A stretch of DNA of 42,554 nt from an uncultured Gammaproteobacteria bacterium (GTDB lineage: Bacteria > Pseudomonadota > Gammaproteobacteria > Arenicellales > JAANXG01): positions 1 through 42,554 of the forward strand of contig CAMYKK010000032.1 of assembly GCA_947258975.1 (NCBI GenBank), written 5' to 3'. Of the stretch, positions 17,800-25,386 are shown piece by piece. Below the pieces are notes generated by a model that saw only the letters and a list, made by a program, of their open reading frames with translations, did no database searches and was not told where the DNA came from. How positions within the stretch are numbered: position 1 is the stretch's first letter; each line of letters begins with the position of its first letter. The translations under genes were made by a program, and so were the position numbers.

Positions 17800-19095
17800 A
17801 TGCTCAACGAAACCAACGATCGCCGCGTCGCGATTGTGGCGGGATTGCGGACACCGTTCGTCAAGCAAGATACGGCTTTTCGAGCGGTGACCGCGCGGAA
17901 TCTGGGTAAAGCGGTGGTTTCCGAGCTGTTGCAGCGCACCGGGCTCGATCCGGGGGCCGTGGATCGAGTGGTATATGGGCAAGTTATTCCCGCGCCCAAG
18001 GCGCCCAATATCGCCCGCGAGGTCGTTCTTGGCGCAGGCATGCCGGTGTCAGTGGACGCGTACAGCGTCTCACGTGCTTGTGCCACCAGCTATCAAACTA
18101 CCGTGAACATCGCGGAGTCAATCGCCGCCGGTGCCATCCAGTGCGGTATCTCCGGTGGCGCGGAAAGCGCCAGCGACGTGCCCATAACAGTGTCGACACC
18201 GCTGGCCCAAGCGCTGGTAAAAGTCAACAAAGCAAAGACCTGGGGCAATCGGTTTGCGGCGTTCAAAAATGTCGGATTCAAAGATATCATACCGGTTCCC
18301 CCGGCACTCAAAGAGCCTTCCTCAGACTACAGTATGGGTGAGAGCGCTGAGAAAATGGCCAAGGAAAACGCTATTACCCGTGAGGCGCAAGATAAATTTG
18401 CCCACCGCAGCCACATCAATGCGTCCAAGTCGTGGCAGGAAGGTTTTTTTAAGGACCAGGTGATGCGCGCCTACGTGCCTCCGGAGTATCAGGCCGTGGT
18501 CAAGGATAATTTGGTTCGCGATGACTCGAATTTGGACGATTACAGGACACTGCCCCCGGTGTTCGATCGCCGTCACGGCAGCGTCACTGCCGGCAACAGC
18601 TCTCCGTTGACCGATGGCGCCAGCGCTCTCGTACTGATGCGAGAAGATCGCGCCAAGGCCGAAGGATTCGCGCCACTGGGTTTCATCCGCAGTTACGCGT
18701 TTGCCGCACTCGATCCTAATTGGCAGATGTTGATGGGGCCGAGCTTCGCAACGCCGATAGCGCTGGAGCGGGCGGGATTATCTCTCAAGGACATCGATGT
18801 GATTGACATGCACGAAGCGTTTGCCGCGCAAATTTTGTCGAATGTCCAGGCATTTGCGTCCCAGACATTCGCCCAGCAGAGGCTCGGACGGGAGCGAGCG
18901 ATTGGCGAGATCGATTGGGATAAATTCAACTCGAGCGGTGGCTCGATCTCGCTGGGGCATCCCTTTGCTGCAACCGGTGCGCGCCAAATCATGCAGTCAT
19001 TGTACGAATTGAAACGCAGGGGTGGGAGATTTGCGCTGTGCACCGCGTGTGCCGCCGGGGGACTGGGAGCGGCGATGATTCTGGAGCGCGAATAA
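17800..19095 (+). CDS. fadI: Acetyl-CoA acyltransferase FadI (3-ketoacyl-CoA thiolase)
   Basis: Beta-oxidation thiolase that cleaves 3-ketoacyl-CoA. 431 residues (E. coli FadI 436). Active-site motifs: nucleophilic cysteine in SRACATSYQTTVNIAE near residue 90, HEAFAAQ near 340, GHPFAATGAR and CTACAAGGLGAAMI at the C terminus. The text APNIAREVVLGAGMP and the length point to FadI rather than FadA. The ATG at 17800 has an AGGAGGTG ribosome site 8 bp upstream; the in-frame GTG at 17791 lies inside that site. The fadJ ATG follows the stop codon with no gap. Confidence 0.92.
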   Translation: MLNETNDRRVAIVAGLRTPFVKQDTAFRAVTARNLGKAVVSELLQRTGLDPGAVDRVVYGQVIPAPKAPNIAREVVLGAGMPVSVDAYSVSRACATSYQTTVNIAESIAAGAIQCGISGGAESASDVPITVSTPLAQALVKVNKAKTWGNRFAAFKNVGFKDIIPVPPALKEPSSDYSMGESAEKMAKENAITREAQDKFAHRSHINASKSWQEGFFKDQVMRAYVPPEYQAVVKDNLVRDDSNLDDYRTLPPVFDRRHGSVTAGNSSPLTDGASALVLMREDRAKAEGFAPLGFIRSYAFAALDPNWQMLMGPSFATPIALERAGLSLKDIDVIDMHEAFAAQILSNVQAFASQTFAQQRLGRERAIGEIDWDKFNSSGGSISLGHPFAATGARQIMQSLYELKRRGGRFALCTACAAGGLGAAMILERE

Positions 19096-21261
19096 ATGTC
19101 TGATGCGCCTATATTTCGCTTAGAAAAACGCGACGACCGTATCGCCATCCTGTGGATGGATGATCCGCATGAATCGGTGAATACGCTGAAGCGCGAGTTG
19201 ATTGAGCAATTTGCATCAGTGCTCACCGAAATCGAGAACAATAGGCGACTCGAGGTCCTGGTATTCGCCTCGGGCAAGCCGCAGGGATTCATTGCCGGCG
19301 CCGATCTGAACATGCTCAAAGACGTTACAACACCTGAGCAGGCGCGATCGCTCTCGCGCATTGCGCAAGAATTGAACACCCGTCTGGCGCATTTGCGACC
19401 CATATCCGTTGCCGCCATTCACGGTGCATGTTTGGGAGGAGGCCTGGAATTGGCGCTGGCGCTCGATTTGCGCGTCGCCAGCAATGATCACCAGACACGC
19501 TTGGGCCTGCCCGAGGTGCAGCTTGGATTGCTCCCCGGTGGCGGCGGCACGCAGCGTTTACCGGCCTTGATCGGCGCCGAACGCGCACTGGATCTGTTAT
19601 TGACCGGCCGCCGTCTCAGCGCTGAACGGGCCCGCCGCATGGGTATCGTAGACGAGCTGGTGCCCAAAGAAATCCTTATCGAGGCCGCGATCAAGCTGGC
19701 ACATTCCCGCCGACAGGAGCGTTCGCTGTCGTTCGGTGCGGTAACAAACTTGCTGTCTTTCAAAAAGCTCCGCGAGTGGGTGTTGGCCGGGAACCCGATC
19801 GGCCGGCGCGTTCTTTTCGACCAGGCGCATAAACGGACGCTGCGTAAAACCAGGGGCAATTATCCGGCGCCGGAACGGATCTTGGCGGTGACGAAAATCG
19901 GATTGGAACAGGGATTCGAGGCCGGTTTCGCCGCGGAGGCCGAGGCCTTCGGAGAATTGGTTGTCAGTCGCCCAGCCAAGCAACTGATCAACCTATTTTT
20001 CGCCGGCAACCAACTCAAGAAACACCGGGGAATTGACGATCCACTAATTACGCCGTGCGCGATCCACAAGGTCGGCGTATTGGGCGCCGGGCTGATGGGT
20101 GCGGGTATCAGTTACGTCACCATCACCCGGGCGCAGGTCCCGGTGCGTTTGAAAGACAAGGACAGCCCCGGAGTGAGCCATGGATTGGGCTATGTGCGGC
20201 GATTGTTGGACGACCGAGTGCGCAAACGGGCGATGACCAGGTTGCAACGCTCGCAGTCGTTGGCGATGGTCACCGGCACCGTCGACTTGCTTGGATTTGC
20301 GAATGCCGATTTGGTCATCGAGGCGGTGTTCGAAGACTTGACGCTCAAACAACGCATGCTGCGAGATGTCGAGGCGATCACCCACGACAAAACCGTATTT
20401 GCCTCCAACACGTCGGCAATTCCCATCACGGAGATCGCCGCCGCGGGTCAGCGGCCCGAAAACGTGATCGGCATGCATTACTTCTCCCCGGTAGAAAAGA
20501 TGCCGCTGCTGGAGGTCATTACGACGGATGTCACGGCGCCATGGGTGATCGCCACGTGCGTGGAATTCGGCAAACGCCAGGGCAAAACGGTGATTGTGGT
20601 CGGAGACGGACCCGGTTTTTATACCTCCAGAATTCTCGGCCCCTACATGAACGAGGCCGTTTATCTGTTGATGGAAGGAGTCGCCATCGATCGCATCGAC
20701 GGCGCACTGCAGGATTTCGGATTTCCGATCGGGCCAATGGCATTGCTGGATGAGGTCGGCATCGACGTTGGCAACAAGGTTGCCGATAAGCTAAGTGGGG
20801 CGTTCGGCGACCGCATGCGTCCGCCGCCCGGCATTGAAAGATTGCTGCAGGATCAACGGCTTGGGCGTAAGAACCAACGTGGTATGTACCACTACGCCGA
20901 TCCAACTCGCAGCCCGAAACCAGTGGATGAATCGGTTTATCGGCTATTGGGAGTGGCGCCCAGCAACCTGTTGTCGAGCAACGAGATCGCGCAACGATGT
21001 GCACTGCAGATGGTCAACGAAGCAGCGCGCTGCTTGGAGGAGGGCATCGTCAGCAGCCCCCGGGACGGCGACATCGGCGCGGTATTTGGTCTGGGATTCC
21101 CGCCGTTTCGTGGCGGACCGTTCAGATATCTGGACCAAAGCGGGGTCAAGGAGATCGCAGCACGCCTGGAGCAGTTATGCGACCGACATGGTGAGCGTTA
21201 TGCGCCGGCACCGTTGCTGGTGGAAAAGGCCAGGAAGGGTAAAGGATTTTATGATGACTGA
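19096..21261 (+). CDS. fadJ: FadJ: enoyl-CoA hydratase / 3-hydroxyacyl-CoA dehydrogenase
   Basis: Multifunctional beta-oxidation alpha subunit, partner of FadI. 721 residues (E. coli 714). Residues 1-190 are the crotonase domain (FIAGADLNMLK oxyanion loop, GGGLELALALDLRVAS, and LGLPEVQLGLLPGGGGTQRLP with the catalytic glutamate). The NAD-binding dehydrogenase domain starts near 325 with VGVLGAGLMGAGI, followed by the HYFSPVEKMPLLEVI motif and two C-terminal helical domains with GLGFPPFRGGPFRYLD. It begins directly after the fadI stop, so the pair is one operon. Confidence 0.94.
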   Translation: MSDAPIFRLEKRDDRIAILWMDDPHESVNTLKRELIEQFASVLTEIENNRRLEVLVFASGKPQGFIAGADLNMLKDVTTPEQARSLSRIAQELNTRLAHLRPISVAAIHGACLGGGLELALALDLRVASNDHQTRLGLPEVQLGLLPGGGGTQRLPALIGAERALDLLLTGRRLSAERARRMGIVDELVPKEILIEAAIKLAHSRRQERSLSFGAVTNLLSFKKLREWVLAGNPIGRRVLFDQAHKRTLRKTRGNYPAPERILAVTKIGLEQGFEAGFAAEAEAFGELVVSRPAKQLINLFFAGNQLKKHRGIDDPLITPCAIHKVGVLGAGLMGAGISYVTITRAQVPVRLKDKDSPGVSHGLGYVRRLLDDRVRKRAMTRLQRSQSLAMVTGTVDLLGFANADLVIEAVFEDLTLKQRMLRDVEAITHDKTVFASNTSAIPITEIAAAGQRPENVIGMHYFSPVEKMPLLEVITTDVTAPWVIATCVEFGKRQGKTVIVVGDGPGFYTSRILGPYMNEAVYLLMEGVAIDRIDGALQDFGFPIGPMALLDEVGIDVGNKVADKLSGAFGDRMRPPPGIERLLQDQRLGRKNQRGMYHYADPTRSPKPVDESVYRLLGVAPSNLLSSNEIAQRCALQMVNEAARCLEEGIVSSPRDGDIGAVFGLGFPPFRGGPFRYLDQSGVKEIAARLEQLCDRHGERYAPAPLLVEKARKGKGFYDD

Positions 21262-21284
21262 GGTTTGGCCCTTAGATGACACTA

Positions 21285-21318
21285 ATCCCGTCGCTATCAC
21301 CCGGGATCCTTGGTGCCC
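21285..21318 (+). repeat. Dispersed repeat, copy R6 (right half)
   Basis: CGTCGCTATCACCCGGGATC followed by CTTGGTGCCC, matching R2 (GGCTATCC...ATCCGGAATCCCTGG) and R1 (CATCCGGGATCCCTGGTGCG). It lies 32 bp before the HhH-protein start and points toward it. Confidence 0.45.
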
Positions 21319-21349
21319 TTGACGGCCACGCCAGCGGAGGAAATGCGTC

Positions 21350-21778
21350 ATGAGTTCGCTGTGGACGATCACCTACATGGTTGCGGTCATCATTTTCATC
21401 GGCTGGCTGTTGCACCGTGTGCGGTGCCTGCATCGGGACTACCGGGGGAGCCATGGGGCGGCGGCACCGCCGGCGCGAGTGGGGCGCAGCACAGTCCGAG
21501 ATCACTTAGCGACTGCGTATACCGACAACGACGTTGATCGCGCAGCAACCTCGCCGGCTGTAGCGAGGAGGGATGATCTGACGCGCATCAAGGGGATCGG
21601 TGAGGTGATAACACGGAAACTCCACGCCATGGGGATTGTCAGCTTCCAGCAGATAGCACGGCTGACAGATAAAAACATCGAAGACATCAACCGGGTGTTG
21701 TCGTTCAAGGGACGAATAGAACGGGATGACTGGATCGGACAAGCGCGGCGTTTGCTTGCGGTGCGGCGATCAGAATAA
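21350..21778 (+). CDS. Membrane-anchored helix-hairpin-helix protein
   Basis: 142 residues. One N-terminal membrane helix (WTITYMVAVIIFIGWLLHRV, about 5-23), a disordered linker to about 72, and a helix-hairpin-helix domain (DDLTRIKGIGEVITRKLHAM followed by GIVSFQQIARLT, about 75-110) ending in a region like the C-terminal domain seen fused to such motifs (WIGQARRLLA). These HhH units often bind DNA non-specifically. Function unknown; it could tether DNA or another nucleic-acid enzyme to the membrane. The ribosome site GGAGG lies 10 bp before the ATG. It follows fadJ by 88 bp, containing repeat R6, and precedes the imu cassette. Confidence 0.7.
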   Translation: MSSLWTITYMVAVIIFIGWLLHRVRCLHRDYRGSHGAAAPPARVGRSTVRDHLATAYTDNDVDRAATSPAVARRDDLTRIKGIGEVITRKLHAMGIVSFQQIARLTDKNIEDINRVLSFKGRIERDDWIGQARRLLAVRRSE

Positions 21779-22112
21779 TGAGAAAAAACTTCATATAAGT
21801 ATTATAAGGTACTAAAAAATATACAAAAAAATATCATACTTAAAGTAGTTTCTCAGGGCTTCTTGTAAGCTTGTATACCTTGCCGTAAACTGTATATAAA
21901 TACACTGTATGAATAATCAGTTTATGGCAGATGACGTCGTGGACACTGGGCTGTTGCGCCCGCTCATTGCACCAAGCTACCCTGATGCCGGTTTGGTCGC
22001 GCACGCCTGGACTTGCGCTTCACGCAACCCATAGCGACGGCTATGCGTTTCGCTCCAGCGCGGTATCCAGCCGCCCGACCCCTGTGCCAGCGTCCGGGGG
22101 TCCGGGTGAGAA
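21779..22112. other. AT-rich intergenic region with SOS promoter and repeat R5
   Basis: 334 bp. Positions 21779-21905 are very AT-rich (runs such as CTAAAAAATATACAAAAAAA) in contrast to the surrounding GC-rich DNA. They lead into the imuA promoter and LexA box, and then into the 130-bp repeat R5, which reaches the imuA start. No gene seen. Confidence 0.7.
21871..21907 (+). promoter_or_regulatory. LexA-controlled promoter of imuA-imuB
   Basis: LexA box AACTGTATATAAATACACTG at 21888-21907, which matches the E. coli consensus TACTGTATATATATACAGTA at 16 of 20 positions. A -35 like TTGTAT (21871-21876) and a -10 TATATA (21893-21898), 16 bp apart, place the box over the -10 element, the normal geometry for SOS repression. 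The predicted transcript would have a leader of about 200 nt containing repeat R5. Confidence 0.75.
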
Positions 22113-22122
22113 ATGCGGGCTA
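21992..22122 (+). repeat. Dispersed palindromic repeat, copy R5 (full length), ending in the imuA start
   Basis: Contains TTGCGCTTCACGCAA, the hairpin CATAGC-GACG-GCTATG (22030-22045) and the conserved end GTCCGGGGGTCCGGGTGAGA then AATGCGGGCTAG. The reverse complement of 21992-22100 aligns by eye with 32125-32216 (R7), with about four of five bases identical. The ATG in its end is the imuA start codon; a TGA at 22107 blocks any upstream start. Confidence 0.7.
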
Positions 22123-22706
22123 GTCACCGACTATGGCGTGGCTTGGATCCTCTGCCGCCGGGTTTGCCGACGGGATTTGCCGCCCTCGATGCCGCACTGC
22201 CCTGGCGAGGGTGGCCAGCGGGATCCGTTATCGAAGTGATCACCCCAGCGTGGGGGATTGGGGAACTACGCCTATTTTTGCCGCTCATGCAGCGGTTATC
22301 CCAGCAGGGCCGCCACGCAGCGTGGATTGCCCCACCCTATGTGCCCTACGCCCCGGCACTGAGTCATGCGGGTATCTCCCTGGCCGGGGCCGTAATTATT
22401 CAGCCGCAGCACCCGCAACAGATATTATGGAGCATGGAAAGGCTGCTGCGCACCGCCGCATGTGGATTGGCGGTTGCCTGGCCGCAACAACTCACCAGCG
22501 TTTCCACGCGTCGTTTGCAACTGGCGGCACGCGGTGGTCACAGCCTGGGAGTGTTGTATTCCCGACAGCATGCCGGCCCGCGCCGGCAGCGGATGCCGAT
22601 CACCTTGAGCGTACGCCTCGATGCCGTTGAAAATGGCTTGACGATCGAGCTTCTCAAGGTCCGCGGTGGTTGCCGACAGCCCCGTGTTACGGTTACCTGG
22701 CCGTGA
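22113..22706 (+). CDS. imuA: Translesion DNA synthesis-associated protein ImuA
   Basis: RecA/SulA-related accessory protein of the ImuA-ImuB-DnaE2 mutasome, induced by DNA damage. 197 residues. Typical opening LWRG...LPTGFAALDAALPWRGWPAGSVIEV, followed by a RecA-fold core (LFLPLMQRLSQQGRHAAWIAPPYVPYAPAL) and a C-terminal RLDAVENGLTIELLKVRGG region. The P-loop is not intact, as is usual in the family. The start codon is supplied by repeat R5. ImuB probably starts at a GTG overlapping this stop (GTGA), so translation is coupled. Confidence 0.88.
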   Translation: MRASHRLWRGLDPLPPGLPTGFAALDAALPWRGWPAGSVIEVITPAWGIGELRLFLPLMQRLSQQGRHAAWIAPPYVPYAPALSHAGISLAGAVIIQPQHPQQILWSMERLLRTAACGLAVAWPQQLTSVSTRRLQLAARGGHSLGVLYSRQHAGPRRQRMPITLSVRLDAVENGLTIELLKVRGGCRQPRVTVTWP

Positions 22707-24205
22707 GTGTTCAGCCTAGGAGGCCGGTAGCAGTGGGCCGAGCCCCGGCGGATTCGCGTGACACATCAACGGATCGACAACCGCAACCACTATGGCTCTG
22801 CATCCGATTCCCACGGCTGGCCCTGGATATCCACCCGCCTGGGCAGTCACCAGTGCGGGCGGTGATCAATGCCGATAATTCCGTGCATAGTGTCTCCGAC
22901 GCCGCCCGTGCCGCCGGCATCGAGACCGGCATGCCTGCTGGCGCGGCTGCCGCGTTGAGCCGCGCCCTGCAGATTCTGCCGCGGGATGTGCGCCGGGAAC
23001 TGAAAGCCTTGGAACAAGCGGCGTGCAGGTGCTGCCAAGTTACGCCCACAGTGAGCCTGGCGCCGCCGGACGCCGTGGCGCTCGATGTGCGCAGCAGCCT
23101 GAAATTATTCGGTGGCTTTGCAGGGATTCAAAGCATCCTCCAAGCGATATTGGCCCCCCTGGGTCACGATTATCACTGGGCGGCTGCGCCGACGCCGGAG
23201 GCTGGTTTGCTATTGGCCCGTTGCCGGCGGGAAATCAAGATCGAAGGCCGGGAACGATTGCGATCGGCCCTGGGCGGGCTGCCGCTATACAGCCTGGACC
23301 TCGATGCCAACTTACTCATGCGCCTGCATAAAACCGGTATACGCCAATTACGGGATTTGTGGCGGTTGCCCCGGGCCGGTTTAGCACGCCGGTTCGGCCT
23401 TGAGTTGGTCGCATACTTGGACCGTATCCGCGGCAAAAGACCGGACCCACGGGCCTTATATCTCCCGCCCTTACAGTTCCGATCGCAATGGGAGTTACCG
23501 GCAGCCAGCGCAGAGCACGCAAGGATATCGGATGCTGCGGACAAACTATTTCGCAAGCTAGTCCGGTTTTTGCGTCGCCACGACGCTGGCACGGCAGCCG
23601 TGGGCGTTCGTTTGTTTCATCTGCGTTCGTCATTTACCCCTATCCATGTCGGGACCCGGGAGCACGCCCGCGATGCGGCGCATCTTCTGCACTTGTTCGA
23701 CCAGGCGCTGCAATGTCGGACGCTTCCCGGACCGGTCACCGGCCTGGAGATGCGGTGCGCGGATATCCAGGCCTTCACCCCCCCTTGTCAGGACCTATTC
23801 CGCAATACCGCGTCCGAAGCTCAAAACTGGCAGCATACATTGGAGGAACTCGAGGCCCGCTTGGGTGGTAAAACGATTCGGCATATCGAGTCCGTGGACG
23901 ATCACCGCCCGGAAAATGCCTGGAGGTATGGGTTGTCGGCGGGTCGCAAAGCCAAACCGCGACAACGGCCATTGTGGCTGTTGCCGCAGCCACAACGACT
24001 CTCCCACCGCGATCGACGTCTGTGGTATCGCGGATATCTAACTTTACGCAGCGGTCCGGAACGCATTGAGTGCGGTTGGTGGGATGGGCAGGACTGTCGT
24101 CGTGATTACTATATTGCCAGCAATCCTCAGAGGGCGCGCTTGTGGATCTTCCAGGATCTGAAACAACGGTCCGATACCTGGTATTTGCATGGGTTGTTTG
24201 GCTGA
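22703..24205 (+). CDS. imuB: Y-family polymerase-like protein ImuB
   Basis: Non-catalytic Y-family polymerase homologue that bridges the beta clamp, ImuA and DnaE2 in error-prone translesion synthesis. About 500 residues. The family start LWLCIRFPRLALDI lies near residue 30; the aspartate found at this place in DinB/UmuC (HVDMDCF) is missing, as expected for ImuB. Later landmarks are VALDVRSSLKLFGG (palm), GIRQLRDLWRLPRAGLARRFG (HhH) and the C-terminal WLLPQPQRL region. GTG at 22703 overlaps the imuA stop; the frame is also open upstream to 22670 within imuA, which is less likely. The unusual gap before dnaE2 is filled by a UbiA-family gene. Confidence 0.88.
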   Translation: MSVQPRRPVAVGRAPADSRDTSTDRQPQPLWLCIRFPRLALDIHPPGQSPVRAVINADNSVHSVSDAARAAGIETGMPAGAAAALSRALQILPRDVRRELKALEQAACRCCQVTPTVSLAPPDAVALDVRSSLKLFGGFAGIQSILQAILAPLGHDYHWAAAPTPEAGLLLARCRREIKIEGRERLRSALGGLPLYSLDLDANLLMRLHKTGIRQLRDLWRLPRAGLARRFGLELVAYLDRIRGKRPDPRALYLPPLQFRSQWELPAASAEHARISDAADKLFRKLVRFLRRHDAGTAAVGVRLFHLRSSFTPIHVGTREHARDAAHLLHLFDQALQCRTLPGPVTGLEMRCADIQAFTPPCQDLFRNTASEAQNWQHTLEELEARLGGKTIRHIESVDDHRPENAWRYGLSAGRKAKPRQRPLWLLPQPQRLSHRDRRLWYRGYLTLRSGPERIECGWWDGQDCRRDYYIASNPQRARLWIFQDLKQRSDTWYLHGLFG

Positions 24206-24277
24206 CCGCTTCTGCAGGGACCATAGGAGTCGTTTACAATAGCGCGCCGCAACCGCCCAATCATCATTTGCAAGAAA

Positions 24278-25213
24278 GTGCATGGACTAACCCCTTATTT
24301 AAAAATCGCCAGGATCGATCACTGGTTCAAGAACGTCTTTGTATTGCCGGGGATCATCATCGCGGTTTATGAACAGCCTGATTTGTGGGGATGGGCGCTG
24401 CTGGGGCGTGTGCTGTTGGCATTACTCGCTGCGGGTTTTGTCGCTTCCAGCAATTACGTCCTCAACGAGATCCTCGATGCGCCTCGAGACGCTTTGCATC
24501 CGGTCAAGAAAAATCGACCGGTTCCGTCGGGTGAAGTCAACGTCAAGCTTGCTTATGGGCAGTGGATAGCACTGGCGATCCTGGGATTGGCGCTATCGTG
24601 GTCAATGGGGCGCGCATTCTTTTTGTCGGCCGCCGCGCTATGGATCATGGGATGCCTGTACAACGTTCCACCGGTTCGTTGCAAAGACAAACCGTACCTG
24701 GATGTGTTGACAGAATCGGTCAATAATCCTTTGCGCCTGTTGATGGGTTGGTATGCGGCGGGCATGACGGTGGTTCCGCCAATATCCTTGGTAGCCGCCT
24801 ATTGGATGGTCGGTGCGTTCTTTATGGCGGTAAAGCGCTTCGCAGAATACCGGCGTCTCGATGACCCGCAACTCGCGGTGCGCTACCGAAGCAGCTTCAG
24901 TCACTATAACCAGGAGCGGTTATTGGTCAGTGTTACCTACTATGCGGTGGCCTTCGGCTTGTTTTTTGGAATTTTCCTGTTGCGCTACCGCGTCGAGCTA
25001 TTGTTGTCGATACCGTTCATAGCCGGTTTCATCGGCTGGTATATTCATCTTGGCTTTCTTACCGACAGCCCGACGCAATATCCCGAAAAGCTGTATCGGC
25101 AGACCGGATTCATGGCGTATTCGGCGTTGTGCGTCGCGGTCATGCTCAGCTTGTTGTATATCGACATACCGTTGATCGGCGAGCTCTTCCAACCGACCAT
25201 ACGCACCCAATAA
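24278..25213 (+). CDS. UbiA-family prenyltransferase, decaprenyl-phosphate phosphoribosyltransferase-like
   Basis: 311-residue integral membrane protein with about eight helices. The UbiA metal-site motif appears as N63-E64-x-x-D67-x-x-x-D71 (NEILDAPRDALHPVKKNRPV); the HPxK-x-x-RP continuation is that of the DPPR synthase branch (Rv3806c-like), which moves phosphoribose or similar groups onto polyprenyl phosphate. The usual ND is NE here. The second aspartate-rich region is replaced by YLDVLTESVNNPLRLLMGW, also typical of that branch. GTG start at 24278. It lies between imuB and dnaE2, 72 bp after imuB, an odd place with no known link to mutagenesis; its substrate is unknown. Confidence 0.8.
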   Translation: MHGLTPYLKIARIDHWFKNVFVLPGIIIAVYEQPDLWGWALLGRVLLALLAAGFVASSNYVLNEILDAPRDALHPVKKNRPVPSGEVNVKLAYGQWIALAILGLALSWSMGRAFFLSAAALWIMGCLYNVPPVRCKDKPYLDVLTESVNNPLRLLMGWYAAGMTVVPPISLVAAYWMVGAFFMAVKRFAEYRRLDDPQLAVRYRSSFSHYNQERLLVSVTYYAVAFGLFFGIFLLRYRVELLLSIPFIAGFIGWYIHLGFLTDSPTQYPEKLYRQTGFMAYSALCVAVMLSLLYIDIPLIGELFQPTIRTQ

Positions 25214-25364
25214 CGCCGGTCGGTATGGATTTGCCGGCCCTGCGTATGCCGGGCCGTGAGGTGCGCTGACCGGGTCTAACCGGCCGCAGAACCATAATCT
25301 CCGCGCCCCTGGGCGCGATATGCAGTAATCGGCCTTTCCCGCCGGCTACCCGTTGCGGCAAATA
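25214..25364. other. Intergenic region before dnaE2 with two hairpins
   Basis: Hairpins CGGCCC/GGGCCG (25235-25256) and CGCGCC-CCTG-GGCGCG (about 25302-25317). The first may end the upstream transcript but lacks a T-run. TTGCGG at 25353-25358 is the possible -35 of the dnaE2 promoter. No gene seen. Confidence 0.4.
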
Positions 25365-25384
25365 TACTGTATATATATACAGTA
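25365..25384 (+). promoter_or_regulatory. Perfect LexA (SOS) box at dnaE2
   Basis: TACTGTATATATATACAGTA is identical to the 20-bp E. coli LexA consensus. It ends 2 bp before the dnaE2 ATG at 25387. With TTGCGG (25353-25358) as -35 and TATACA (25376-25381) as -10, 17 bp apart, transcription would start at about the ATG, which suggests a leaderless or nearly leaderless mRNA. LexA binding would block both promoter and start region. Confidence 0.88.
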
Positions 25385-25386
25385 TT

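Noticed and set aside
17320-17982. 220-residue frame on the - strand
   Set aside because: It runs into fadI antisense and has no recognisable protein features; it is a shadow of GC-rich coding sequence.
21779-21860. AT-rich stretch as replication origin or attachment site
   Set aside because: No DnaA boxes, iterons or direct repeats of useful length were seen; it is adequately explained as promoter upstream DNA.
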